DNA of 45,496 nucleotides from Solirubrobacterales bacterium (GCA_019240305.1 JAFAYP010000521.1:64818-110313); one strand, 5' to 3'; counted from the first letter of the stretch, positions 23,921 through 32,268 are shown. Numbers and translations are program-made. The notes: generated from the sequence alone by a model not told the origin.

Positions 23921-25008
23921 GCGCCGCCGCCGGCGGTCCCCACGGCCGGGCGCTGCACGGGCTGCGCCGTTCAGACGCGCCCGCGTTCGGGGGCAAGAGC
24001 ACCGGTCTCGGCGAGCTCCTCTCGGCGCAGATCCCGGTCCCACCGGGGTTCGCGCTCTCGACCACCGCCTTCGCCGCGTTCATGCGCGCATCAGACCTCG
24101 ATCACGTGGCTGACGAGGCGCTGGCGCCGGTCTTGACCGGGGACGTCGAGGCGACCCGGGAGGCATCACGCGAGATCGCCGCGGCCATGAGCTCGGCGCC
24201 GCTGCCGGGCGACGTCCGGGATGAACTCGCCGCGCGCTACGACGAGCTCGCCGCGAGCGCCGGGGTGCAGTCGCCGCCCGTGGCGGTACGTTCCAGCGCG
24301 GTGGGGGAGGACAGCGAGGACGCCACCTTCGCCGGCCAGCAGGAAACCCGCCTGTGGGTGCGCGGCGTCGAGGATGTCTGCGCGGCGGTGCGGGATTGCT
24401 GGACGAGCCTGTTCAGCCCGACGGCGATCAGCTACCGGGCCAGGCTGGGCGAGAGGTCACGGCCCGCCATGGGGGCCATCATCCAGCTGATGGTCGACGC
24501 CGCCGTCTCGGGCGTGATGTTCACCTGCAATCCGGTCAGCGGCGACCCGAGCATGGTCGCGATCAACGCCAGCTGGGGCCTCGGGCTGGCGGTGGTGGGC
24601 GGCGAGGTCACGCCGGACGATTACCTGGTGAGCAAGGTGACGGGTGAGATCGTCCGCGAGCAGCTGGGCGGCAAGCACGTGCAGTACGTCCCGAGCGTGG
24701 ACGGGCACGGAGCCGAGCTGGTGGAGGTTCCCGTGCCGCGGCGCGAGCTCGCATGCCTGGACGCCGAGATGCTGGCCGCGCTGATCGACCTCGGTCGCCG
24801 TGTCGAGCGCCACTTCGGCTCTCATCAGGACATCGAGTGGGCGATCGCCCGCGCCGGGGTGCCACCCGAGAACGTGTTCGTGGTCCAGTCGCGCCCGGTC
24901 ACCACGGTGCCCAGGCGGGTCAAGCCCACCGAGCCGCCGCCGTCGGCGCTCGCCCTGGTGATGGGCACCTTCGGCGCGGCCCAGACCCGGACCGAGGAGG
25001 AGCGGTAG
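23917..25008 (+). CDS. PEP synthase-like ATP-grasp subunit (phenylphosphate synthase beta-like)
   Basis: A 363-residue stand-alone copy of the N-terminal ATP-binding part of PEP synthase. Landmarks are FGGKSTGLGELL near residue 25, AVRSSAVGEDSEDATFAGQQ around 120-140, GVMFTCNPVSGDP, INASWGLGLAVVGGEVTPDD and DIEWAIA with VVQSRPVTT near the C-terminus. It would hydrolyse ATP to AMP and phosphate while phosphorylating His566 of the partner encoded just upstream. The size (about 39 kDa) and split organisation match phenylphosphate synthase subunit 2. The CBS-domain third subunit of that enzyme is not encoded here. Start ATG at 23917 overlaps the partner stop (ATGA), and the BCCP gene follows 2 bases after the stop. 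Confidence 0.87.
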   Translation: MSAAAGGPHGRALHGLRRSDAPAFGGKSTGLGELLSAQIPVPPGFALSTTAFAAFMRASDLDHVADEALAPVLTGDVEATREASREIAAAMSSAPLPGDVRDELAARYDELAASAGVQSPPVAVRSSAVGEDSEDATFAGQQETRLWVRGVEDVCAAVRDCWTSLFSPTAISYRARLGERSRPAMGAIIQLMVDAAVSGVMFTCNPVSGDPSMVAINASWGLGLAVVGGEVTPDDYLVSKVTGEIVREQLGGKHVQYVPSVDGHGAELVEVPVPRRELACLDAEMLAALIDLGRRVERHFGSHQDIEWAIARAGVPPENVFVVQSRPVTTVPRRVKPTEPPPSALALVMGTFGAAQTRTEEER

Positions 25009-25010
25009 GC

Positions 25011-25553
25011 GTGGGGCTGAGCCACGAGGATGTGCGCGAGATCCTGCGCATCATCGACGAGACACCGCTCGAGGAGCTGCGGATCGAGACCGACGGGTTC
25101 TCCCTGCACGTGCGAAAGGTCGGCGCCGCCGAGCCCGAGCCCGAGTCCGAGCTCGAGGTCGAGTCCGAGTCCGAGTCCGAGGCCGAGGTCGAGTCCGCGC
25201 CCTCGGCCGAGGCTGCGGCGCCGTCCGAGCGTGCCGCGAGAGCCGACCGCCCGCCGCCGGCGCCGCCCGCGCGGCCGGCCGAGGACCCCGAGGCTGACGA
25301 CGGGCTCGTGACCATCCCCTCGCCGATGCTCGGTACCTTCTACCGGGCCGAGTCCCCCGGCTCGCTGCCGTTCGTCGAGGTCGGAGCGCGGGTCGGACCC
25401 GAGACCACGGTCGGCATCATCGAGGTGATGAAGATGATGAACTCGGTTGCGGCCGGCGTGTCCGGAACCGTGGTCGAGGTGTGCTGTCAGAACGCCGCGC
25501 TGGTCGAGTACGGCGAGGCCCTGTTCAGGGTGCGCGCGGGTGAGGTGCAGTGA
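25011..25553 (+). CDS. Biotin carboxyl carrier protein (AccB-like)
   Basis: A 180-residue carrier. An N-terminal AccB-like segment (EILRIIDETPLEELRIETDGFSLHVRK, split as a helix and strands) is followed by an acidic Glu/Ser/Pro hinge at about 43-65 and a Pro/Ala linker. The C-terminal biotinyl domain (about 105-178) has SPMLGTFYRAESPGS, IIEVMKMMN and ALVEYGEALFRV. Lys141 in VMKMM is the biotinylation site; the usual Ala before Met is Val. GTG at 25011 has GGAGGAG eight bases upstream. The stop overlaps the biotin carboxylase start (GTGA). It would shuttle carboxybiotin from that enzyme to the carboxyltransferase encoded next. Confidence 0.92.
   Translation: MGLSHEDVREILRIIDETPLEELRIETDGFSLHVRKVGAAEPEPESELEVESESESEAEVESAPSAEAAAPSERAARADRPPPAPPARPAEDPEADDGLVTIPSPMLGTFYRAESPGSLPFVEVGARVGPETTVGIIEVMKMMNSVAAGVSGTVVEVCCQNAALVEYGEALFRVRAGEVQ
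25131..25200 (+). repeat. GAG-rich simple repeat encoding an acidic Glu/Ser hinge
   Basis: Irregular runs of GAGTCC, GAGCCC and GAGGTC triplet pairs encode an alternating Glu-X stretch of about 22 residues between the two halves of the carrier protein. The frame is kept and the hinge length probably varies between strains. Confidence 0.75.
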
Positions 25554-26884
25554 AGCGCGTGTTCATCCCGAACCGGGGGGAGATCGCGGTGCGGATCGTT
25601 CGCGCCTGCCGTGAGCTCGACCTCGAGTGCGTCGTCGGCGCCTCCGAACCGGACCTCGACGGCCTGGCGGCGCGGCAGGCGGACCGGGTCGTGTGCCTTG
25701 GCCCCGGTCCTGCGGACGCGAGCTACCTGCGTGACGATATCGTCGTCCAGGCCGCGCTCGGCACCGGCTGTGACGCGATCCACCCCGGATACGGGTTCCT
25801 GTCCGAGAGCCCGCAGTTGGCGGCCCGCGCCCGCGAGCACGGCCTCGTGTTCGTCGGACCTCCGACCGAGGCGATCTCCCTCGCCGGGGACAAGCTGGCC
25901 GCGCGTGAGGAGGCGCGGGGCGCGGGGGTGCCGGTGCTCCCGGGTGGCGAGGCGCGGAGCGCTGAGCAGGCCCGAGAGCTCGCAGACCGGATTGGCTATC
26001 CCGTTCTGGTCAAGGCCGCCGGCGGGGGCGGGGGCCGCGGCATCAAGCGGGCGGCCGACGGCCAGGAGCTCGAGGCGGTGATCGGTCTGGCCCGCGGCGA
26101 AGCGGCGGCGGCGTTCGCCGACGACCGCGTGTACGTCGAGCGGTTGATCGAGTCCGCGCGTCACGTCGAGGTCCAGATCGCCGCGGACGATCATGACACG
26201 GTGATCGATCTGGGCGAGCGCGACTGTTCGGTGCAGCGCCGCTTCCAGAAGGTGATCGAGGAGGCTCCGGCCCCCGCGCTGTCCGAGGCGACACGAGGGC
26301 GGCTGCGGGAGGCGGCGGTGGCGTTTGCGCGGGCGATCGGCTACCGCAACCTGGGCACGGCCGAGTTCGTGGTCGACGCCGACAGCGGTGAGTTCTTCTT
26401 TCTCGAGGTCAACTGCCGGATCCAGGTCGAGCATCCGGTGACCGAGGCCGTCACCGGGAGAGACCTCGTCGGCCTTCAGCTGCGGATCGCCGCTGGTGAG
26501 CGGCTCGGCTTCGCGCAGGAAGACGTCGCCTTCGCCGGCCACGCGGTCGAATGCCGGCTCAATGCCGAGGACATCGCCCGGGGCTTCATGCCCTCGCCGG
26601 GCACGCTGTCGCTGTTCGCGATGCCGGGGCGCCCGGGGCTGCGGGTGGACACCCACTGCTTCGCGGGCGCGGCCGTCCCGCCCTACTACGACTCGCTGCT
26701 GGCCAAGCTGATTGCCCACGGTGATGACCGCGTTCAGGCAATCGATCTACTGCTCGACGCCCTCGAGGACGTGGACGTCGAGGGGGTGCAGACAAACCGC
26801 GCGCTCCTTCAGAGCGTGCTCGGTCTCCCCGACTTCCGCGCCGCCGCGGTGACCACCGACTGGCTCGAGCGCACGCTGCAATGA
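25550..26884 (+). CDS. Biotin carboxylase subunit (AccC-like)
   Basis: A 444-residue ATP-grasp enzyme that carboxylates biotin using bicarbonate and ATP. It starts RVFIPNRGEIAVRIVRACREL. HPGYGFLSESPQL is near residues 80-92 and the glycine-rich ATP loop KAAGGGGGRGIK near 150. Then come RDCSVQRRFQKVIEEAP, EVNCRIQVEHPVTEAVTG and a biotin_carb_C domain. The normal NTRIQVEHP reads NCRIQVEHP (Thr to Cys). Length and motif order are those of stand-alone AccC or PycA. GTG at 25550 overlaps the carrier stop, and the stop overlaps the carboxyltransferase start. This three-way coupling argues for one complex. Confidence 0.94.
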   Translation: MKRVFIPNRGEIAVRIVRACRELDLECVVGASEPDLDGLAARQADRVVCLGPGPADASYLRDDIVVQAALGTGCDAIHPGYGFLSESPQLAARAREHGLVFVGPPTEAISLAGDKLAAREEARGAGVPVLPGGEARSAEQARELADRIGYPVLVKAAGGGGGRGIKRAADGQELEAVIGLARGEAAAAFADDRVYVERLIESARHVEVQIAADDHDTVIDLGERDCSVQRRFQKVIEEAPAPALSEATRGRLREAAVAFARAIGYRNLGTAEFVVDADSGEFFFLEVNCRIQVEHPVTEAVTGRDLVGLQLRIAAGERLGFAQEDVAFAGHAVECRLNAEDIARGFMPSPGTLSLFAMPGRPGLRVDTHCFAGAAVPPYYDSLLAKLIAHGDDRVQAIDLLLDALEDVDVEGVQTNRALLQSVLGLPDFRAAAVTTDWLERTLQ

Positions 26885-28359
26885 GCACCCGGATCGAGTT
26901 CGTCGACACGACCATGCGGGACGGGAACCAGTGCATGTGGAGCGCGACCGGGCTGACCACGCCCGATGTGCTGGCCATCGCCCCCACGCTGAACCGGGTC
27001 GCCTACCACGCGCTCGACTTCACCTCGAGCACGCACATGGCGGTCTCGGTGCGCTTTCACCGCGAGGATCCCTGGGAGCGGATCCGGCTCGTGAGCGCCG
27101 CGATGCCCGATACGCCATTGGGGATCATCACCACCGGAATGCGGTTCATCTCCTGGGTCCCCGCCGAGGAGGAGGTGATGCGGCTCTCGTTTGCGCTCGT
27201 GGTCCGCAACGGAATCCGCCGCTTCCAGATCGCCGACCCGTCCAACGACCCAGCACGGATCAAGCGGCTGGCCGCGATGGCGCGGGCCGAGGGTGCCGAA
27301 GAGGTCGTCGTGGGGCTCACCTACTCGATCAGCGAGGTGCACACCCATCAGTACTACGCGGATCGCGCCACCGCTCTGGCCGACTGCGCCGACATGGATC
27401 GGCTGTACCTGAAGGATCCCGGCGGTCTGCTGACGCCCGACGCAGTACGTGAGCTCGCTCCGGCCCTGCTCGTCGCGGCCGGCGAGCGTCCGGTCGAGCT
27501 GCACAGCCACTGCACCATAGGCCTGGCGCCGCTGGTCTACATGGAGGGACTCAGGGCGGGCCTGCGCGTGCTGCACACGGCATCGGGTGCCCTGGCCCGG
27601 GGCACCTCGCAACCTGACGTGCTCAACACGGCGCGGAATGTCGAGGCGTCCGGATACGGACACGCGCTCGACCTCGACCAGCAGGCGATCGTCTCGGCGC
27701 ACTTCGACGAGCTCGCCCGCGCCAAGGGGCTTCCCAGCGGTGCCGCACAGGAGTTCGACGCCGCCTACTACCGCCACCAGCTGCCCGGCGGCATGGTCAC
27801 GACGACGCGGCGGATGCTCGAAGAGCTCCGCCGGCCCGAGCTGTTCGAGGCGGTGCTTGAGGAGGTGACACAGGTGCGGGCCGAGATGGGCTACCCGATC
27901 ATCGTCACCCCCGTCTCGCAGTTCATCGCCAGTCAGGCCGCTCGCAACGTGATCGACGGTGAGCGGTGGCACAACGTCTCGGATGAGACGGTGCGCTACT
28001 TCCTCGGTCACTACGGTGCCGCGCCCGCCCCGGTCGACCCCGAGATCGCCGACCGCGTCCTCTCGCGCCCGCAGGTCCGCGGTCTGGCCGATCTGAAGCC
28101 GCTCAGTCTCGACGGAGCGCGCGAGCGCTTCGGGGCCCGGATCTCCGAGGAGGAGCTGCTGCTGCGTCTGACGATGCCTGCGGAGCAGGTCGACGCGATG
28201 GTCGCGGCGCGCGACGGCGCCGCGGGACCACCGCTCCCGGCCGCGCGACCGGGGCGTTCGCCGGTGGTCAGCCTGCTGCAGGAGCTCGAGCGCCGCCCGT
28301 CGCTGACCAGGGTCGCGATCGCTGCGGGTGGCGATCGGGTGGTCTGGCGCCGTGCTTGA
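26881..28359 (+). CDS. Carboxyltransferase of pyruvate carboxylase/oxaloacetate decarboxylase alpha type
   Basis: A 492-residue DRE-TIM (HMGL-like) barrel plus conserved carboxylase domain. FVDTTMRDGNQ opens with metal ligand Asp9. Lys178 (YLKDPGGLLTP) is in the position of the carbamylated lysine, and His208 and His210 (HSHCTIG) complete the metal site. T242-S-Q-P matches the catalytic TSQPS motif of pyruvate carboxylase. Downstream are QLPGGMVTTTRRML and VTPVSQFIASQAARNV. Differences from pyruvate carboxylase are HSHCT for HTHDT and a changed segment before TSQP, so the acceptor may not be pyruvate. The C-terminal biotinyl domain is absent because the carrier is a separate protein. ATG at 26881 overlaps the biotin carboxylase stop. 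Given the operon, a ketone or its phosphoenol form is the suggested acceptor; plain pyruvate carboxylation is the main alternative. Confidence 0.88.
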   Translation: MSTRIEFVDTTMRDGNQCMWSATGLTTPDVLAIAPTLNRVAYHALDFTSSTHMAVSVRFHREDPWERIRLVSAAMPDTPLGIITTGMRFISWVPAEEEVMRLSFALVVRNGIRRFQIADPSNDPARIKRLAAMARAEGAEEVVVGLTYSISEVHTHQYYADRATALADCADMDRLYLKDPGGLLTPDAVRELAPALLVAAGERPVELHSHCTIGLAPLVYMEGLRAGLRVLHTASGALARGTSQPDVLNTARNVEASGYGHALDLDQQAIVSAHFDELARAKGLPSGAAQEFDAAYYRHQLPGGMVTTTRRMLEELRRPELFEAVLEEVTQVRAEMGYPIIVTPVSQFIASQAARNVIDGERWHNVSDETVRYFLGHYGAAPAPVDPEIADRVLSRPQVRGLADLKPLSLDGARERFGARISEEELLLRLTMPAEQVDAMVAARDGAAGPPLPAARPGRSPVVSLLQELERRPSLTRVAIAAGGDRVVWRRA

Positions 28360-29167
28360 CGGCGTGCGACTCGATGCTGTCCGCGGCTTCGTGTTCGATG
28401 TCGACGGAACGCTGCTTCACCGTGGCCCCGACGGCCGCGGCCGGCCGCAGCCCGGCGCCGTCGACGTGCTCGAGGCGATTCGAGCCAGCGGACGGCGGCT
28501 GGTGCTGTTCACCAACGCCAGCCACGTCCCCTCGGCGGCCATCGCGCGCGGTCTGCGTGAGGACGGCTTGCCGGTCTCGGGCGAGGAGCTGTTGACGCCG
28601 GTCGACAGTGCCACCGCCTTTCTGCGTCGATACCACGCTGACCGTCCGGCGCTGCTGTTCGCCTCGGGCTCGGTACGCGAGCACATGGCCCAGGCGGGGA
28701 TCCGCATCGCCGAGGGGGAGGAGGCCGGGGTGGTCTTCGTGGCTCATCTGGAGGAGGTGGAGATGGGGGAGCTGGAGCGCGCGGCGCGCGCAGTCACGAG
28801 GGGGGCGCCGCTGTTCACCGGCAGCTACGTGCGGGGCTACGCCGGCGCCAACGGCATCATCTACAGCCGCGGCGCGATGATCACGGCGGCGATCGCCAAG
28901 GTCACCGGCGCGCGCCCCCGGGTGCTCGGCAAGCCGTCGCGCGCGGCCGTGACCGAGCTCGGCGCTCGCCTCGGCGTCCCCACGCGCGAGGTCGCGGTGA
29001 TCGGCGACGATCTGGGCATGGACATCGCGCTGGGCCGGATGGGTGGCTGCAGGACCGTGCTCGTCCGCAGCGGGATCAGCGGCGCGATCGACCTCGAGAC
29101 GGTGCCCGAGCGCCGGCGGCCAGACGCCGTGATCGATGGCGTCGCGGACCTGCTCGAGCGGCTCTAG
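28352..29167 (+). CDS. HAD-superfamily phosphatase, NagD/PGP (class IIA) type
   Basis: A 271-residue HAD hydrolase. Motif I is FDVDGTLL (nucleophile and acid Asp), motif II LFTNAS, the class IIA cap lies between about 60 and 170, motif III Lys is in LGKPSRAAV, and motif IV is VIGDDLGMDI. Class IIA members dephosphorylate small phosphometabolites such as phosphoglycolate or nitrophenyl phosphate. Inside a kinase-carboxylase operon it could remove a stalled or wrongly formed phosphoester (inference). GTG at 28352 overlaps the carboxyltransferase stop by 8 bases and is chosen for coupling; GTG at 28364 or 28328 are alternatives. Confidence 0.87.
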   Translation: MLDGVRLDAVRGFVFDVDGTLLHRGPDGRGRPQPGAVDVLEAIRASGRRLVLFTNASHVPSAAIARGLREDGLPVSGEELLTPVDSATAFLRRYHADRPALLFASGSVREHMAQAGIRIAEGEEAGVVFVAHLEEVEMGELERAARAVTRGAPLFTGSYVRGYAGANGIIYSRGAMITAAIAKVTGARPRVLGKPSRAAVTELGARLGVPTREVAVIGDDLGMDIALGRMGGCRTVLVRSGISGAIDLETVPERRRPDAVIDGVADLLERL

Positions 29168-29213
29168 CTTTCACGATGGCCGAGGGCAAGCGTTGCACCG
29201 AGGAGCTCGTTGA

Positions 29214-31187
29214 GTGATCGGGGACGTTCTCTGGACACCTCCCGGGGATGTGCGGCAGAGGACCGAGATCGGGCGGTTCATGAATTGGCTGCGCGATCAC
29301 CGCGGCCGTGACTTCGCCTCCTATGACGAGCTCTGGCGGTGGTCGGTCGATGACCTCGAGGGCTTCTGGGGATCGATCTGGGCCTTCTACGCGATCCGGG
29401 CTCGACGGCCCTACGAGCGCGTACTGGGTGCGAGCGCGATGCCGGGCGCCGAGTGGTTCCCGGGGGCGCGCCTCAACTACGCCGAGCATCTCGTCGGCCT
29501 GGACGAGGACCGCGACCGGACCGCGGTCCTGTCGCGGTCACAGACTCGGCCGCCGCTTGACCTGACGTTCGGCGAGCTGCGCGAGCTGGCCGCCCGGGCG
29601 AGAGTCGGATTGCAACGACTCGGCGTCGGCCCCGGTGACCGGGTCGTCGCCTACCTGCCCAACATTCCCGAAACGCTCGCGGCGTTCATCGCCACCGCCA
29701 GCCTCGGGGCGATCTGGGCCGCCTGCGCGCCCGAGTTCGGCGCGCGGAGCGTCGTCGATCGCTTCGCCCAGATCCAACCGCGGGTCATGCTGGCCGTGGG
29801 CGGCTACGGGTTCCGAGATCGCTATGTCGATCGCCGCGAGGACGTGGTGGCGATCCGGTCCCGGCTGCCGACCCTCGAGCACGTCGTCTGGGTGCCCTAC
29901 GGTGACGCCGTGGTGCCCGACGCCACCAGCTGGGACGACCTGCTGGCCGAGTCCGCGGCGCTTCAGTTCGAGCCGGTCGCGTTCGACCAGCCGCTGTACG
30001 TGCTGTTCTCATCCGGGAGCACCGGTCTGCCCAAGGCGATCGTCCACGGGCATGGCGGCCAGCTGATCGAGCACCACAAGAACCAGGGGCTCGGCTGGGA
30101 CCTGAAACCCGGCGGTCGCCTGCAGTGGTTCTCCACGACAGCCTGGATGATGTGGAACGCACTGGTCTCGGCGCTCCTGCTCCGCGCTTCGATCGTGATG
30201 CTTGACGGCGATCCCGCCTGGCCGGATCTGCTCGAGCAGTGGCGGCTGGCGGAACGCAACCGCCCGACGGTGATGGGCGTGGCGCCGCCGTATCTGATGG
30301 CGTGTCGGAAGGCCGGCCTCGAGCCGGGGCGCGAATGCGATCTGGGCTCGATCCGCGCTCTGTGCACGGCGGGCTCACCGCTACCGGCCGAGGGCTATAC
30401 CTACGTGTACGAGCAGCTCGCTCGCGATGTGGTGCTGATCAACGGGTCGGGCGGCACGGACGTGTGCACCGGGATCGTGTCCGGGTCGTTCGCCCAGCCG
30501 GTGTACGAGGGAGAGATCTCCGGTCCCTGCCTGGGGGTCGCCGCGCATGCCTTTGACCTCTCGGGAGCCGAGATCGTGGGCGAGCTGGGCGAGCTGGTGA
30601 TCACCAAGCCGATGCCCTCGATGCCGGTCGCGCTCTGGAACGATCCTGACGGCCAACGCTACCGCTCGTCGTATTTCGATCGCTACCCGGGCGTCTGGCG
30701 TCAAGGGGACTGGGTCAGGTTCACCGAGCGCGGCAGCTGCGTGCTGACCGGGCGCTCCGACGCCACGCTCAACCGCGGCGGCGTACGCCTGGGGACCGGC
30801 GAGTTCTACGCCACGGTCGAGGAGCTCCCGGAGATCACCGACGCGCTCGTCGTGCACCTCGAGGATGCCGGCGGCGGGCCGGGCGAGCTGCTGCTGTTCG
30901 TCGTCGCCGCCCCCGAAGCCGCCGTCGACGCGGCCGTGCACGAGCGAATCGCCGCGGCGCTCCGGCGCGAGCTCTCGCCGCGCCACGTTCCGGACGCGAT
31001 CGTCACGGTGCCCTCGATTCCGCGGACCCTCACGGGCAAGAAGCTCGAGGCGCCGGTCAAGCGGATCCTGTTGGGAGAGCCGGCCGATACGGTGGCCAGC
31101 CGTGACTCACTCGCCAACCCGGCCGCGCTTGACGCGTTCGTCGAGCTGGCGAGCGAGCGCTCGGCGCGCCAGGCTTCACTACCATAG
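29214..31187 (+). CDS. Acetoacetyl-CoA synthetase-like 3-oxoacid:CoA ligase
   Basis: A 657-residue adenylate-forming enzyme, the usual length for acetoacetyl-CoA synthetase. Features are the N-terminal NWLRDHRGRDFASYDELWRWSV, the AMP-binding P-loop SSGSTGLPKAIVHGHGG near 265, NGSGGTDVCTG, WRQGDWVRFTERGSCVLTGRSDATLNRGG and the adenylation lysine in TLTGKKLEAPVKR. Known relatives activate acetoacetate; benzoylacetate-CoA ligase of acetophenone degraders is similar. It would convert the 3-oxo acid made by the carboxylase to its CoA ester for thiolysis. No thiolase is in the window. GTG at 29214 has GAGGAG eight bases upstream. The gap of 46 bases to the HAD gene shows no terminator. Confidence 0.9.
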   Translation: MIGDVLWTPPGDVRQRTEIGRFMNWLRDHRGRDFASYDELWRWSVDDLEGFWGSIWAFYAIRARRPYERVLGASAMPGAEWFPGARLNYAEHLVGLDEDRDRTAVLSRSQTRPPLDLTFGELRELAARARVGLQRLGVGPGDRVVAYLPNIPETLAAFIATASLGAIWAACAPEFGARSVVDRFAQIQPRVMLAVGGYGFRDRYVDRREDVVAIRSRLPTLEHVVWVPYGDAVVPDATSWDDLLAESAALQFEPVAFDQPLYVLFSSGSTGLPKAIVHGHGGQLIEHHKNQGLGWDLKPGGRLQWFSTTAWMMWNALVSALLLRASIVMLDGDPAWPDLLEQWRLAERNRPTVMGVAPPYLMACRKAGLEPGRECDLGSIRALCTAGSPLPAEGYTYVYEQLARDVVLINGSGGTDVCTGIVSGSFAQPVYEGEISGPCLGVAAHAFDLSGAEIVGELGELVITKPMPSMPVALWNDPDGQRYRSSYFDRYPGVWRQGDWVRFTERGSCVLTGRSDATLNRGGVRLGTGEFYATVEELPEITDALVVHLEDAGGGPGELLLFVVAAPEAAVDAAVHERIAAALRRELSPRHVPDAIVTVPSIPRTLTGKKLEAPVKRILLGEPADTVASRDSLANPAALDAFVELASERSARQASLP

Positions 31188-31239
31188 GCACTAACCGAGC
31201 TCGGGCGGATGTGCCCGGTTGGGGGAGAGGGATCGACGG

Positions 31240-32268
31240 ATGGCTGTAGCCGAGGCGAGGTTTACCGGGCCGACGAGATGGCGGCAGCCAGAGCCGGAGT
31301 ATTGGCGAGTCCGCGACGGCGACGCGTCCGCGCGGCTGCGCTCCTGGGCCGAGATCCTCGCCACGACCCACTTGGCGTTCGACGTGCACCCGACGTTCCG
31401 AACCCCGACGAGGTTCCAGGGAGCAGTCACGCGCCGCGCGATCGGCGATCTGATGCTCGTCGACTGTGCCGCCTCGCCATTTCTCGGCCACCGTAGCCGC
31501 GCCGTGATGGACGGCCGACGTGAGGCCAGCCCCCGTGAGAACGTGCTCGGCCTCCAATTCGTGTGCAAGGGCGTCGAGCGTGTCCGCGAGGGCAACCGCG
31601 AGCTGACGCTGACGGCGGGCGACGTCGTTCTCTGGGACGGGATGCAGCCGACCGAGGTCGAGATCGTCGAGGCGTTCTACAAGCGCACGTTGCTGTTCCC
31701 GCGCGATCAGGTCGTAGCGCTGTGCCCGCGACTGGCCGATGTGAGCGCGCTGCCGTCGCTGGACGGAAGCGCCCCGGCCCGCCTCCTCGTTCGGTACATG
31801 AATGCGCTTGCGCTCGAGCTGCCGCAGCTCGAGCCCACGGCCGCCACCGCGGCGGCCAACGCCGCGTTCGAGCTGTTGCGAGCGGCGATCGAGCCCAATC
31901 TGCCCACCGACCGCTCGGCCATGCGCGCCGCGCTGCGGACCGAGATCGGCCGCTACGTGCGCACCCATCTGCAGGACCCGACGCTCGGGCCGGCCTCGAT
32001 CGCTCAGGCGAACGCGATGTCGGTCCGCGCGCTGCACGCGCTGTTCGAGGACGTCGACGCGTCGGTGGCTGCGCTCGTGCGCTCCGAGCGACTGGCCCGC
32101 TGCCTGGAGGACCTGCAGCGGCGCAACGGCGGGTCGGTGACCGAGATCGCGTTCCGCTGGGGATTCTGCGACGCCGCCCACTTCTCACGCGTATTCAAGC
32201 GCGAGTTCGGCGCCACGCCCAGCGAAGTCCGGCAGGCCGCCCTAGCCGCCGGCTCAGCCCGCGACTGA
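31240..32268 (+). CDS. AraC/XylS family transcriptional regulator
   Basis: A 342-residue regulator with an N-terminal AraC-binding-like (cupin-type, PF14525-like) domain at about 40-180. The C-terminal double helix-turn-helix lies at about 230-335 and ends in the AraC signature EIAFRWGFCDAAHFSRVFKREFGATPSEVR. ATG at 31240, with GGGAGAGGG upstream, is preferred to a TTG at 31219. It follows the CoA ligase by 52 bases that include a small hairpin (CGGGC at 31202-31206 with GCCCG at 31213-31217), so it may be partly separate from that operon. It probably activates the kinase-carboxylase operon or the DpgC/PaaK genes in response to an aromatic or ketone ligand. Its 3' end overlaps the convergent PaaK gene by 15 bases. 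Confidence 0.9.
   Translation: MAVAEARFTGPTRWRQPEPEYWRVRDGDASARLRSWAEILATTHLAFDVHPTFRTPTRFQGAVTRRAIGDLMLVDCAASPFLGHRSRAVMDGRREASPRENVLGLQFVCKGVERVREGNRELTLTAGDVVLWDGMQPTEVEIVEAFYKRTLLFPRDQVVALCPRLADVSALPSLDGSAPARLLVRYMNALALELPQLEPTAATAAANAAFELLRAAIEPNLPTDRSAMRAALRTEIGRYVRTHLQDPTLGPASIAQANAMSVRALHALFEDVDASVAALVRSERLARCLEDLQRRNGGSVTEIAFRWGFCDAAHFSRVFKREFGATPSEVRQAALAAGSARD

Noticed and set aside
22085-25008. A phenol carboxylation cluster, suggested by the phenylphosphate-synthase-like pair
   Set aside because: The UbiD-like phenylphosphate carboxylase subunits and the CBS-domain subunit are missing. A biotin carboxylase operon follows directly instead.
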